A stretch of DNA of 64,000 bases from Planctomycetaceae bacterium (lineage in GTDB: Bacteria > Planctomycetota > Phycisphaerae > UBA1845 > UTPLA1), in contig CP030884.1 of the NCBI GenBank assembly GCA_006969385.1, positions 2,294,001 through 2,358,000 of the forward strand, written 5' to 3'. A program made the translations under genes and the position numbers. Shown piece by piece: positions 42,751 through 50,328 of the stretch; position 1 is the first letter of the stretch; each line of letters starts with the position of its first letter. Below the pieces are notes generated by a model. The model did no database searches and was not told where the DNA came from. It saw only the letters and a list, made by a program, of their open reading frames with translations.

Positions 42751-43620
42751 ATGCAAAGCTTCTGTACCCGAATGATTCTGTTAACGGCGTTGCTCGTGAG
42801 TGTCGGTGCCGGTCGCTCGATCGCCGACGACAAGCCGGAAGCAACGACTCAGCCCGCCAATAAGGAACCCGCGACCACGCAACCGGCCAACGACGATCGC
42901 GCATCGTCGGGCGAGAGTAAGGTCGATGCCGTTCTCGACAAACTCGAACGCAAGGGCAGCGATATCAAGTCGCTCAGTTGTCGGCTGATCTACACCTTCA
43001 CGACGCCGGGCCCGATTGAGGGCATCGTCGATACGCAGGAGAAAATTGGCAGCATGTATTACGTGCACACCGGCCAGCCGCGTTTCCTCGTGCACTTTAC
43101 CGAGAAAAGAGCCGACGGCGTCAAAAACTCCGATTCGGAGTATTACGCGTTTAACGGCGAGTGGTACATCGAGCGCAACGACCGCGCGAAGACGGTGGTG
43201 CGTCGTCAGATGGCGCGACCGGGCGAGAAACTCGATTTGTTCGAACTCGGTAAAGGGCCGTTTCCGTTGCCGTTCGGGCGCAGCCGCGAAGAGATTCTCA
43301 AGCACTTTGAAGTGAAGCAGAAAAGCTTCAATATCGGGGCCACCGAGAAGCCGATTCACTTGCGTTGTCTTCCGCGCCCGGCGACGGACTTGGCCGAACG
43401 CTACAAATACGTCGATATGATCATCGACCCGAAATCGGATTTGCCGGTAAAGGTGATCTGCGAACGCGCCGTTGATGACAGCGTGATAGCGGTCGAGTTC
43501 CGGGAGATTAAGGAATCGGCCGATATCGACGCCAATCGTTTCAAGGTGCCGACGCCGACGGACTTTCAGGAATCGGTCGAACCGCTCGATAAGACTGAGC
43601 CGGGCGACGCACAACCTTAA
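42751..43620 (+). CDS. Exported LolA-like / outer-membrane lipoprotein-sorting-like protein
   Basis: 289 residues from ATG 42751. Signal peptide (MILLTALLVSVGAGRSIA|DD), then a TTQPA-rich linker (residues about 30-50), then a LolA/YhhS-like half-barrel: LDKLERKGSDIKSLSCRLIY, EKIGSMYYVHTGQPRFLVHF, YYAFNGEWYIERND, and RYKYVDMIIDPKSDLPVKV. In planctomycetes many such proteins are annotated as outer-membrane lipoprotein-sorting proteins. Whether this one carries lipoproteins is unproven. The DUF192 lipoprotein gene follows after 22 bp. Confidence 0.75.
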   Translation: MQSFCTRMILLTALLVSVGAGRSIADDKPEATTQPANKEPATTQPANDDRASSGESKVDAVLDKLERKGSDIKSLSCRLIYTFTTPGPIEGIVDTQEKIGSMYYVHTGQPRFLVHFTEKRADGVKNSDSEYYAFNGEWYIERNDRAKTVVRRQMARPGEKLDLFELGKGPFPLPFGRSREEILKHFEVKQKSFNIGATEKPIHLRCLPRPATDLAERYKYVDMIIDPKSDLPVKVICERAVDDSVIAVEFREIKESADIDANRFKVPTPTDFQESVEPLDKTEPGDAQP

Positions 43621-43642
43621 CGGGTCAATTGAGGTGCGAGAT

Positions 43643-44137
43643 ATGACGTGGTCGAAACCCAACCCGATTCGCGGGAGCCTGTGGATGGTGGCATTCGTTT
43701 TTCCAACGCTCGTCGGTTGTGTGGATATTCCTGCCGGTTCGACCGAGAAAAACAACCTGTCCGAGATGGATACTGCCAGCATCAACGTGGCCGATAAGAT
43801 GACGTACACGACGTACGTCGCGCGCACCAGCGAACAGCAGATGCTGGGGCTGATGAACACGACCCGCGCCGAATTGGCCGACGATCGCGGGATGTTTTTC
43901 GCGTTCAACGGCGATGGTTACCGCAGCTTTTGGATGCGCAACACGATCATTCCGCTCGATATCGCGTACATTCGCTCAGACGGCACGATCGTAAAGACCT
44001 ATACGATGGAGCCGCTGAATGAGATGGGCTACCCGTCGCTGGAGCCGGCGAAGTATGTTCTCGAAGTGAACGCCGGGCAGTTTGCCGAGCATGGCATCAC
44101 CGAGGGTGATGTCGTGACGATACCGGACGATCTTTGA
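43643..44137 (+). CDS. DUF192-family exported lipoprotein
   Basis: 164 residues from ATG 43643 (GAGG ten bases upstream; GTG 43634 also possible). The lipobox TLVGC predicts lipid attachment. The DUF192 domain occupies the last ~110 residues: YTTYVARTSEQQMLGLMNTT, RGMFFAFNGDGYRSFWMRNT, PLDIAYIRSDGTIV and YVLEVNAGQFAEHGITEGD. The fold is a compact beta barrel of unknown biochemical role, often exported. Likely in an operon with the LolA-like gene. Confidence 0.88.
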   Translation: MTWSKPNPIRGSLWMVAFVFPTLVGCVDIPAGSTEKNNLSEMDTASINVADKMTYTTYVARTSEQQMLGLMNTTRAELADDRGMFFAFNGDGYRSFWMRNTIIPLDIAYIRSDGTIVKTYTMEPLNEMGYPSLEPAKYVLEVNAGQFAEHGITEGDVVTIPDDL

Positions 44138-44524
44138 TCGCGGGTCTCATTAGGCATTTTGATATTGACGCTGTTATTCAAACTCTTATTGGCTGCTATA
44201 AAGGTTAAATTGTAAATCTCGGGCAAAAGCAACCCTCCCCTAACCCCTCACTGCAAGGGAGGGGGATCAATCAGGTCGCTTCTAATTATCAAGAGTCTCT
44301 CGAGTAGTTAGATTCAGCTTGCTTCACGGCGTTACACCGGTTGCAAACCGGTGCCACAGCGCGGCTAATCCAAGTGCCACAGCGCAGCCAATTCTGGTCA
44401 CAGCGCGGCCAAACTGGTGCCATAACGCTGTCGTCCGATTATCCCGGGTCCTTTTGCACGTGCTATCCACACGTCCTAGTTCAACGTCAGCGCTTACTCA
44501 CCCGACCTAACCGTTAGAAACGTA
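44138..44524. other. Repeat-rich intergenic region
   Basis: About 390 bp. It contains a CCCTCCCC/GGGAGGGG imperfect hairpin (about 44231-44268), a perfect palindrome at 44335-44353 and a short tandem array at 44351-44420. No gene is seen. Confidence 0.5.
44335..44420. repeat. CACCGGTT palindrome plus tandem GTGCCACAGCGCGGC repeats
   Basis: CACCGGTTGCAAACCGGTG (44335-44353) runs into three and a half diverged copies of a ~22-bp unit GTGCCACAGCGC(G/A)GC(T/C)AA, starting at 44351, 44374, 44396 and 44417. The unit length shrinks 23, 22, 21. Confidence 0.7.
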
Positions 44525-45874
44525 ATGTACGCTAACACTGGAAAGGGCCGCGCCGGTTCCGGGGCGGTCGGGTGTCTGACCATGAATCATAAAGCCGCTC
44601 CATCGCATGTGTCCGCGCAGAACCGTCCGCGCTTTGCCACGCCCGGTGAGACCGTCAGCATCGGTGTGATCGATTACGGCGCGCGGCCGCACGAAGCGAT
44701 CGCGCATCTGAACGAAGCCGGTTGGTGCGACTGCGATAAGGTCAACATCACGGCGGATAATGACTTCGGTCGGCTGCGCAGCGTCGACGTGATCCTGCTC
44801 GTCGATGGCAAACCGCTGACCGAACTCGAAGACCGCAATCAGTGTCGGGCGATCCAGGATACGCTGGAACTGTTGCGCAAGCGGCGCATCGGTAGCGTGG
44901 TGCTAACCGAGCGTGCCTGGCAGTATGCGAAATTTGACGCGGGCGTCGTTTGCATGCCTTTGAGTTCGACGACCGATTCGATCGAGGGTGCCGTGCGGGC
45001 CATCGCGCACGTGCGACCGCTGATTCGCCAGATCGATAAGCAATATCTTTCGATGCAGCGGCTGGGGCGCACGTTGCAAAGGCGCTTCGAGGAAACCGAT
45101 CGCGAGTTGCAATTGGCGTCGCGCTTGCAGCGCGACTTTTTGCCGAAGAACCTTCCTCAGCCCGATCCATTTCGGTTTTCGTCGATCTTTCGACCTTGCT
45201 CGTGGGTGAGCGGCGATATCTTCGACGTGTTTCGGTTGGATGAGGATCATTGGGGATTTTATCTCGCCGACGCGGTGGGCCACGGCGTAGCCGCCGGTTT
45301 GCTGACGATGTATATCAAGCATGCGATTCGACCCAAACGCATTCTACGTAATGGTTATGAATTGCTGTCACCTGCCGAAGTGCTCGGCCATCTGAACGAA
45401 CTGCTAACGGCGCAGCGCCTGCCCGATTCGCAATTTATCACCGGCTGGTATGGCATTCTCGATGTGAAATCGAAGTCGCTGGCGTATTCGGTTGCGGGGC
45501 ATCCGCCGCCGCTATTGATTTCGTCGGACGGTTCGCTGCGCGAATTGCACGGAGAAGGTTGCGTACTCGGCATCAACCCCGTCGAGCAATACTCGAACGA
45601 GACCGCCAAGCTCGAACCGGGCGATCGGTTAATTTTGTATTCCGACGGTTTGGAGCCGACGTTAATCACGCATCGACCGCCGCTGCCGACGTTACCCGAG
45701 TTCGAACCGGCGGCGTCGGATTTGTTCCAATTGCCGGCGGATTCGTTCATCACCGAGATGCGCGCGTTGCTCGACAATACACCGGGTAGCTTGGCGCAGG
45801 ACGATGACGTGTCGCTATTGATGTTGGATTACGACGCGTATCGACCGCAGGATGAGCCGATCGCGGGGCGGTAG
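44525..45874 (+). CDS. SpoIIE/RsbU-type PP2C phosphatase with receiver-like N-terminus
   Basis: 449 residues (ATG 44582 is an alternative start, giving 430). Residues about 45-155 form an alpha/beta block that looks like a degenerate response-regulator receiver (VSIGVIDYGARPHEAIAHLN, DVILLVDGKPL, GSVVLTERA). A coiled linker (about 165-200; LQRRFEETDRELQLASRLQRDFLP) leads to the phosphatase domain with WVSGDIFDVFRL, GFYLADAVGHGVAAGLLTMY, LAYSVAGHPPPLLISSDG, RLILYSDGLEPTL and DDDVSLLML. The metal-binding GDIFD and ADAVGHG motifs look intact, unlike the homologue at 25587. It probably controls an anti-sigma switch encoded elsewhere. Confidence 0.88.
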   Translation: MYANTGKGRAGSGAVGCLTMNHKAAPSHVSAQNRPRFATPGETVSIGVIDYGARPHEAIAHLNEAGWCDCDKVNITADNDFGRLRSVDVILLVDGKPLTELEDRNQCRAIQDTLELLRKRRIGSVVLTERAWQYAKFDAGVVCMPLSSTTDSIEGAVRAIAHVRPLIRQIDKQYLSMQRLGRTLQRRFEETDRELQLASRLQRDFLPKNLPQPDPFRFSSIFRPCSWVSGDIFDVFRLDEDHWGFYLADAVGHGVAAGLLTMYIKHAIRPKRILRNGYELLSPAEVLGHLNELLTAQRLPDSQFITGWYGILDVKSKSLAYSVAGHPPPLLISSDGSLRELHGEGCVLGINPVEQYSNETAKLEPGDRLILYSDGLEPTLITHRPPLPTLPEFEPAASDLFQLPADSFITEMRALLDNTPGSLAQDDDVSLLMLDYDAYRPQDEPIAGR

Positions 45875-45986
45875 TATAGGAATGCGGAGCGCTGAGGAAG
45901 ACTTACATCTAAAAGGAACTAATGCAGTCGTGAAATTTTTCACAGAGGTATTGATTTGGACCCGACTGTGCGTAGGATATCAAAGC

Positions 45987-46520
45987 ATGAAGCGTGCAGG
46001 TATTGAATATAAGTTCGGTGATGAAATTGCATCTTGGCAGACCAAAGAGGCGGTCGATGGCTTTGCCGACCGAGTTAGAAAACACCTTCAAGTTAGTCCG
46101 GGGGATGATCTCATACCAACTATTGATGAACTTGGTGGGCAAGTTAGGTATCTCGATATAGATAGCTTGAGTGAGCGTCAGGAGACAATCATAGTACACG
46201 GAACGAATGATTTTGAAATTTACTTGCTCAGCTACACAAGTCCAATTAGAGATAGATTTACCATCGCACATGAATTGGGGCACTACTACTTACACTCCAG
46301 ACTTGGTGAAATCCCAATAGTCGCTAATCGTCACGGTTCAAGTCGTGTCGAATGGGAAGCGAATTGGTTCGCGGCAGGATTTCTGATGCCTAAGACCATA
46401 ATTAGGCGAGAAGTTGAGTCGATAGAGTCTAAGACGGCACTCGCCGGTATTTTTGGTGTCTCTGAAGTCGCCGTTGATGTACGTTTGAAGTCACTCGGGA
46501 TTAAATGGCCTCACGACTAG
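45987..46520 (+). CDS. ImmA/IrrE-family zinc metallopeptidase
   Basis: 177 residues from ATG 45987, preceded by AGGAT at a suitable distance; the frame is open upstream to 45852 but that part overlaps the phosphatase gene. The gluzincin motif is intact: FTIAHELGHYYLH (His95, Glu96, His99) and the third-ligand helix VEWEANWFAAGFLMP (Glu124). The typical C-terminal segment follows (LAGIFGVSEVAVDVRLKSLG). There is no N-terminal XRE helix-turn-helix. ImmA/IrrE peptidases cleave repressors or antitoxins to switch on mobile-element or stress genes. The DNA is markedly AT-richer than its neighbours (for example about 32% GC at 46201-46260), and the cyclase gene overlaps it by 16 bp. Confidence 0.88.
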   Translation: MKRAGIEYKFGDEIASWQTKEAVDGFADRVRKHLQVSPGDDLIPTIDELGGQVRYLDIDSLSERQETIIVHGTNDFEIYLLSYTSPIRDRFTIAHELGHYYLHSRLGEIPIVANRHGSSRVEWEANWFAAGFLMPKTIIRREVESIESKTALAGIFGVSEVAVDVRLKSLGIKWPHD

Positions 46521-47461
46521 ATCAAGATTACAACTGGAGTGTTAAGCTCTTTCTAAGTGTTGATATCGCAGCATCGACTGCGTTTAAGGCAAGGTCTGGC
46601 CTGACAAGTAGCCTCAGTTGGATAAAGACATTCGAAGATCTGTTTGAGGAGTTTCCCCGAACGCTTTACAAGTTTTATCAGTCGCTCAGGACTGACGGAC
46701 TTAGAGACGTTGAAAGGCCGAGAATCTGGAAATTCATTGGTGATGAGATTGTATTTGTTGCTGATATAAATGACCACTTAGAGATATACACTCACATTAT
46801 CGCCTTCGTCTCGGCGACGAACGCCTTTGAGCGAGAATTTAAACAAAAGCATCACAAACTAAGGCTGAAGGCAACTGCTTGGGTTGCTGGTTTTCCTGTG
46901 ATGAACTCGATTATTAGAATTTCCGCTGGTGAGAATGAGATTGTTGATTACTTGGGGCCGCAAATTGATCTTGGTTTCCGGCTTTCCAAGCACGCAGATC
47001 ATCGTCGAATTCCGGTATCTCTTGAGTTGGCGTTGTTCCTGTCTGCTGCAAGGAAGACCTCCCCAAAACAGAATATGGTTTGGTTGGGGTTCGACGGCAC
47101 CGTTACCCTCCGCGGCGTCCTGCAGAATGAACCCTATCCACTTTTTTGGGTTGACCGGCTCGGTGGCGAGGAATCTCAAGAAGACAAATTAATGCGAGTT
47201 AAGCCTTCGTGCGATCACGACGCGATAGAACCCTATGCGAGCGAGTATTTCAAAGAAAACGATCTACCACCGCCGTTTATCCACGGTGACTCCGATATGC
47301 GATTCAATAGAATTCCAGACGGGATGGAACGACTTCGTCACAGATTGATTGAAGAGGATATTGACATTCAATACCCCGAAGCCGTCTCAAAGGCCCGACG
47401 GTCAAAAAGTCGTACAAAGAAGAAGTCACTTCCCCAACTTGGAAGAAAAAAGAAGCGGTAG
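46505..47461 (+). CDS. Stand-alone class III nucleotidyl cyclase, Pycsar-like
   Basis: 318 residues. A single class III cyclase domain is recognisable: LFLSVDIAASTAFK carries metal Asp20, RIWKFIGDEIVFV carries Lys76 and metal Asp80, and GPQIDLGFRLSKHAD carries Asp155 and Arg159 in the place of the Asn/Arg transition-state pair. The WKxxGDE and IDxGFR wording is closer to prokaryotic anti-phage (Pycsar) pyrimidine cyclases than to housekeeping adenylate cyclases, to my recollection; this needs a tree. No membrane or receptor domain is present; the C-terminus (about 290-318) is very Lys/Arg-rich. AT-rich, and translationally coupled to the ImmA/IrrE peptidase. The product nucleotide is unknown. 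Confidence 0.78.
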   Translation: MASRLDQDYNWSVKLFLSVDIAASTAFKARSGLTSSLSWIKTFEDLFEEFPRTLYKFYQSLRTDGLRDVERPRIWKFIGDEIVFVADINDHLEIYTHIIAFVSATNAFEREFKQKHHKLRLKATAWVAGFPVMNSIIRISAGENEIVDYLGPQIDLGFRLSKHADHRRIPVSLELALFLSAARKTSPKQNMVWLGFDGTVTLRGVLQNEPYPLFWVDRLGGEESQEDKLMRVKPSCDHDAIEPYASEYFKENDLPPPFIHGDSDMRFNRIPDGMERLRHRLIEEDIDIQYPEAVSKARRSKSRTKKKSLPQLGRKKKR

Positions 47462-47509
47462 CTTTGGTTAAAAAATAGTATGCCGACAGAAATGACGATG
47501 CATATAAGC

Positions 47510-48913
47510 TCAGGTCGTGGAATCAGCACATCTTGTTTCCGGCCTCTTCGAATCTCCAGGCTCAACAGATGGCGGGGCGACCGGCGTTGGTGCCGGGATG
47601 CGCATCGGTTCGACCGTCGAGCGGTAGCGGCGCTTGAATTCGTCTTCGCTGATGTTGGCGGCCGACGATAGGCGGGCCAGTGACACCGGGTCGGTGAAGT
47701 CGCCTTCTTCCAAACAAATCATGTAGCGGCGCGCGACGCTGTAGGCATCTGATTTCGGATCGACGACACGAATGCGCGTGCGGTTGGTCTTCGGATCGAC
47801 CATATCCTGAAAGTTCATCGGGCAGACGTTGCTGCCTTGCATCGTTACCATTACGCCGCCGCGCACGTCGAGCGTTTCGTCGCGCAGAAGCCGCACGGCA
47901 CCGTTGCCGAGATCGCGGCAGTATGACATATCGAACGGCACGGGCGGCGCGCAGCGCAGCATGTAACCGAGCGTTTGCGGAACGATTGTCGTCTTGCGAC
48001 CGCGATCGGCACAGCGCTTGGCAAGTTCGTCGCACATAAGGCGCGCGAGCGGCACTTCGGCGAGGCGCAAGTGACCGGCGGCGTCGAGCGGCACTTTTTT
48101 ACCGAGCAGGCCTTCGATTTCTTCCTTGTCGCCCAACCGATAGGCCAAACCTTCGGCGAGGATCGCCACGCCATACGGTCGGTCCATCGTTTGGCGCTTG
48201 ATCATCGAGCCTTCAACGATGTCGGCCAAGTGTTGCAAGCGAATGTTGTCCGGGAAAGTTTCCGGAATCATCGTCAACGTCGCGCCGGTGCTCTTACCGA
48301 TGCCGAGGGCGAGGTAACCCGCATGGCGACCCATGACGACGACGACGTACCAACGACGCGTGGTGCGCGCGTCTTCCATCAGGTTACGCACGAGTTCCGA
48401 ACCGAGATGGCGCGCCGTGTTGAAGCCGAACGTCGGAATATCACCGGGCAAAGGCAAGTCGTTATCGATCGTCTTGGGACAATGCACCACGCGGATGCGA
48501 CCGTTGGTGTGTTCGGCGACGAAGCGCGCGCTCAGTGCCGTGTCATCGCCACCGATGGTGAGCACGTGCGTCACGCCGAGTTCGTTGAAGTTGCGCACGA
48601 CCTGTTTGATCTTGGCCGGGTCGGGCTCCACCACGGTCGTTTCGGAGAGCTTGTTCTCGTTGAGCAGCGTGGTGCGCGAGGTTTGCAGGATGCTGCCGCC
48701 TTCAAAATGGATGCGGGCCACATCGGGGATTTCGAGCGGTCGGGTGTGCCGTTCACGCACGAACTTGTCGGAAACGAGATATTTGAAACCCTCGTACATG
48801 CCGATGACCGACATGCCGCTGTTGATGGCTTCGATGGTGGCGGCGCCGATGACGGCGTTGATCCCCGGTGCGGGGCCTCCGCCGACGATGATTGCCAAGG
48901 TAGATCGTTTCAC
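47510..48913 (-). CDS. Phosphofructokinase, pyrophosphate-dependent type
   Basis: 467 residues. PFK fold: IIVGGGPAPGINAVI, GGSILQTSRT, then TIGGDDTALSA (Asp123, Asp124) and HCPKTIDNDLPLP (Lys147, Asp150 catalytic), MGRHAGYLALG, and ETFP for sugar phosphate. Asp at the second position of GGDD and Lys in PKTID are the recognised marks of PPi- rather than ATP-dependent enzymes. It interconverts fructose-6-P and fructose-1,6-bisphosphate in the cytosol, reversibly when PPi is used. The C-terminal 30 residues are a proline-rich tail. It is convergent with the AT-rich cyclase gene. Confidence 0.9.
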   Translation of the reverse strand: MKRSTLAIIVGGGPAPGINAVIGAATIEAINSGMSVIGMYEGFKYLVSDKFVRERHTRPLEIPDVARIHFEGGSILQTSRTTLLNENKLSETTVVEPDPAKIKQVVRNFNELGVTHVLTIGGDDTALSARFVAEHTNGRIRVVHCPKTIDNDLPLPGDIPTFGFNTARHLGSELVRNLMEDARTTRRWYVVVVMGRHAGYLALGIGKSTGATLTMIPETFPDNIRLQHLADIVEGSMIKRQTMDRPYGVAILAEGLAYRLGDKEEIEGLLGKKVPLDAAGHLRLAEVPLARLMCDELAKRCADRGRKTTIVPQTLGYMLRCAPPVPFDMSYCRDLGNGAVRLLRDETLDVRGGVMVTMQGSNVCPMNFQDMVDPKTNRTRIRVVDPKSDAYSVARRYMICLEEGDFTDPVSLARLSSAANISEDEFKRRYRSTVEPMRIPAPTPVAPPSVEPGDSKRPETRCADSTT

Positions 48914-48993
48914 TTCATTGCCTCCGATATGGCGCGGAATCCTGCTCGTTTTTCTGGCGGCGCGGCCGGGCCGCGTGCGACGGTGTTTGCGGG

Positions 48994-50163
48994 TTACTTG
49001 GTTCGGGACTGAACGTTATCGAGCACGTTCATGAAGTTAATATAGCTGTCGTAGGGCGATTCGTAGGGGTTGAAGTACTTATGCACGTCGCCATCCGCAA
49101 AGTACTTGGTGCACATGTAATAGAAATGGTCGGAGGTTTGCAACCGCCGCCAGTCCGATAGCAATTGTTCGTCGCCCTTGGCCTTCACAGCCGCTTCCAG
49201 CTTGTAGGTTTCCTGCAGTGCGTTGGACTGCATGGCATTACCGAGCCAGGCGGATAGATCGCGCTCGGTGTCGGCCCAGCTTATCAGGTTATGGCAGTCG
49301 TACACGTCGGAGACGTCGTACGTATCCACCACTTCGCTGGGGGTTTTGAAATTGTTGTGCGGGTGCTTCATCACTTCGCCGGGCATGTGATACAGAAAAT
49401 CAAAAATTCCCGTATCCGCCCATTGGTGTTCGCCCAACGTTTCGTAATCCATGAACAGATTGATCGAATAGCCGCAGCCGTTGGCATCGTTAACCCAGTG
49501 GGCGAACTTCTCTGCCGTAAGCGGCCACTCGGTCCAACCGCGATTGCCAAAGCGGAAGGCGATATCGTCGGACAGGCGATAGTTCTTGGTAAGCACCTTG
49601 ATGTCGGCATTGGGCGGGCGATAGATGAAGTTCGGCGAACGATAACCGAGCAGATGATCGGCGCCTTCGCAGATGATGGCCTTGTAGCCCATCTCGGCGG
49701 CAGCGGCGGCGATCTCATTGTTGTAGATCAACTCGGTATTGCGAAACACCTTGCCGCGCTGGCCGAACAGTTTCTCGATGCGGTCGCCGTGCATCTTGAT
49801 TTGCGCTTTGAACTCGTCGCGCGAGTAGAGAAACGACAAACTGTGGTAATACGTCTCGGCGATAAATTCGACGCAGCCCGTATCGTTTAAGCGCTTGAAA
49901 CTGTCGATCACTTCGGGCGTGTAAGCGGCGAACTGATCCATGACTGTGCCGGTGAGCGCGTACGACACGCGGAAGCGGCCTTCGTGCAGTTTGATCAGAT
50001 CGTAGATGCACTGGTTCGCCGGCAAATAGCACTTGTTGGCGACTTTGCGGCAAATCTCGGCGTTTTTGATTTCGTCGAAGTAGTCGTGAACGGTATCGAA
50101 AATGGAATAACGCCGCAGACGGTAAGGTTGGTGAACCTGAAAGTAGAAGCAAACTGACGGCAT
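48994..50163 (-). CDS. Glycoside hydrolase family 57 alpha-amylase-like enzyme
   Basis: 389 residues from ATG 50163 (GAGG seven bases upstream). GH57 motifs: VCFYFQVHQPYRLRRYS at the N-terminus, the nucleophile Glu144 in KVFRNTELIYNN, and the acid/base Asp239 in NLFMDYETLGEHQ. Length corresponds to the short planctomycete GH57 proteins with catalytic barrel and helical C-terminal domain. GH57 enzymes hydrolyse or rearrange alpha-glucans. The neighbour just upstream on the same strand is a GT4 glycogen-synthase-like gene, a common pairing in alpha-glucan metabolism. Confidence 0.93.
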   Translation of the reverse strand: MPSVCFYFQVHQPYRLRRYSIFDTVHDYFDEIKNAEICRKVANKCYLPANQCIYDLIKLHEGRFRVSYALTGTVMDQFAAYTPEVIDSFKRLNDTGCVEFIAETYYHSLSFLYSRDEFKAQIKMHGDRIEKLFGQRGKVFRNTELIYNNEIAAAAAEMGYKAIICEGADHLLGYRSPNFIYRPPNADIKVLTKNYRLSDDIAFRFGNRGWTEWPLTAEKFAHWVNDANGCGYSINLFMDYETLGEHQWADTGIFDFLYHMPGEVMKHPHNNFKTPSEVVDTYDVSDVYDCHNLISWADTERDLSAWLGNAMQSNALQETYKLEAAVKAKGDEQLLSDWRRLQTSDHFYYMCTKYFADGDVHKYFNPYESPYDSYINFMNVLDNVQSRTK

Positions 50164-50281
50164 CGAATTCCTCAATCGTTTCGGCGTAGGCCGTATTCTA
50201 AACGAGATATCACAATGCGCGTACGGGCGAATTCAACGCGTTTGTGAAACTTGTGGGACTGTTTCGCGGCTCGAAGGCTTC

Positions 50282-50321
50282 GCGATTCCCCAACCATTCC
50301 TTCGGAAAGGATGGGGCACCC
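50282..50321. repeat. Single GGGTGCCCC-family hairpin
   Basis: GCGATTCCCC at 50282 through GGATGGGGCACCC at 50321, with an inner TTCCTTCGGAAAGGA stem. It matches the copies at 27427-27467 and 28396-28436 in both ends. It lies between the GT4 stop and the GH57 start; no inverted partner is visible nearby. Confidence 0.8.
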
Positions 50322-50328
50322 GCACAGG

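Noticed and set aside
44351..44420. Possible CRISPR array
   Set aside because: Units are direct ~22-bp tandem copies without distinct spacers, and no cas gene is in the window.
47975..49012. 345-codon + strand open frame opposite the phosphofructokinase gene
   Set aside because: The - strand frame has intact GGDD and PKTID motifs; the + translation is typical antisense noise.
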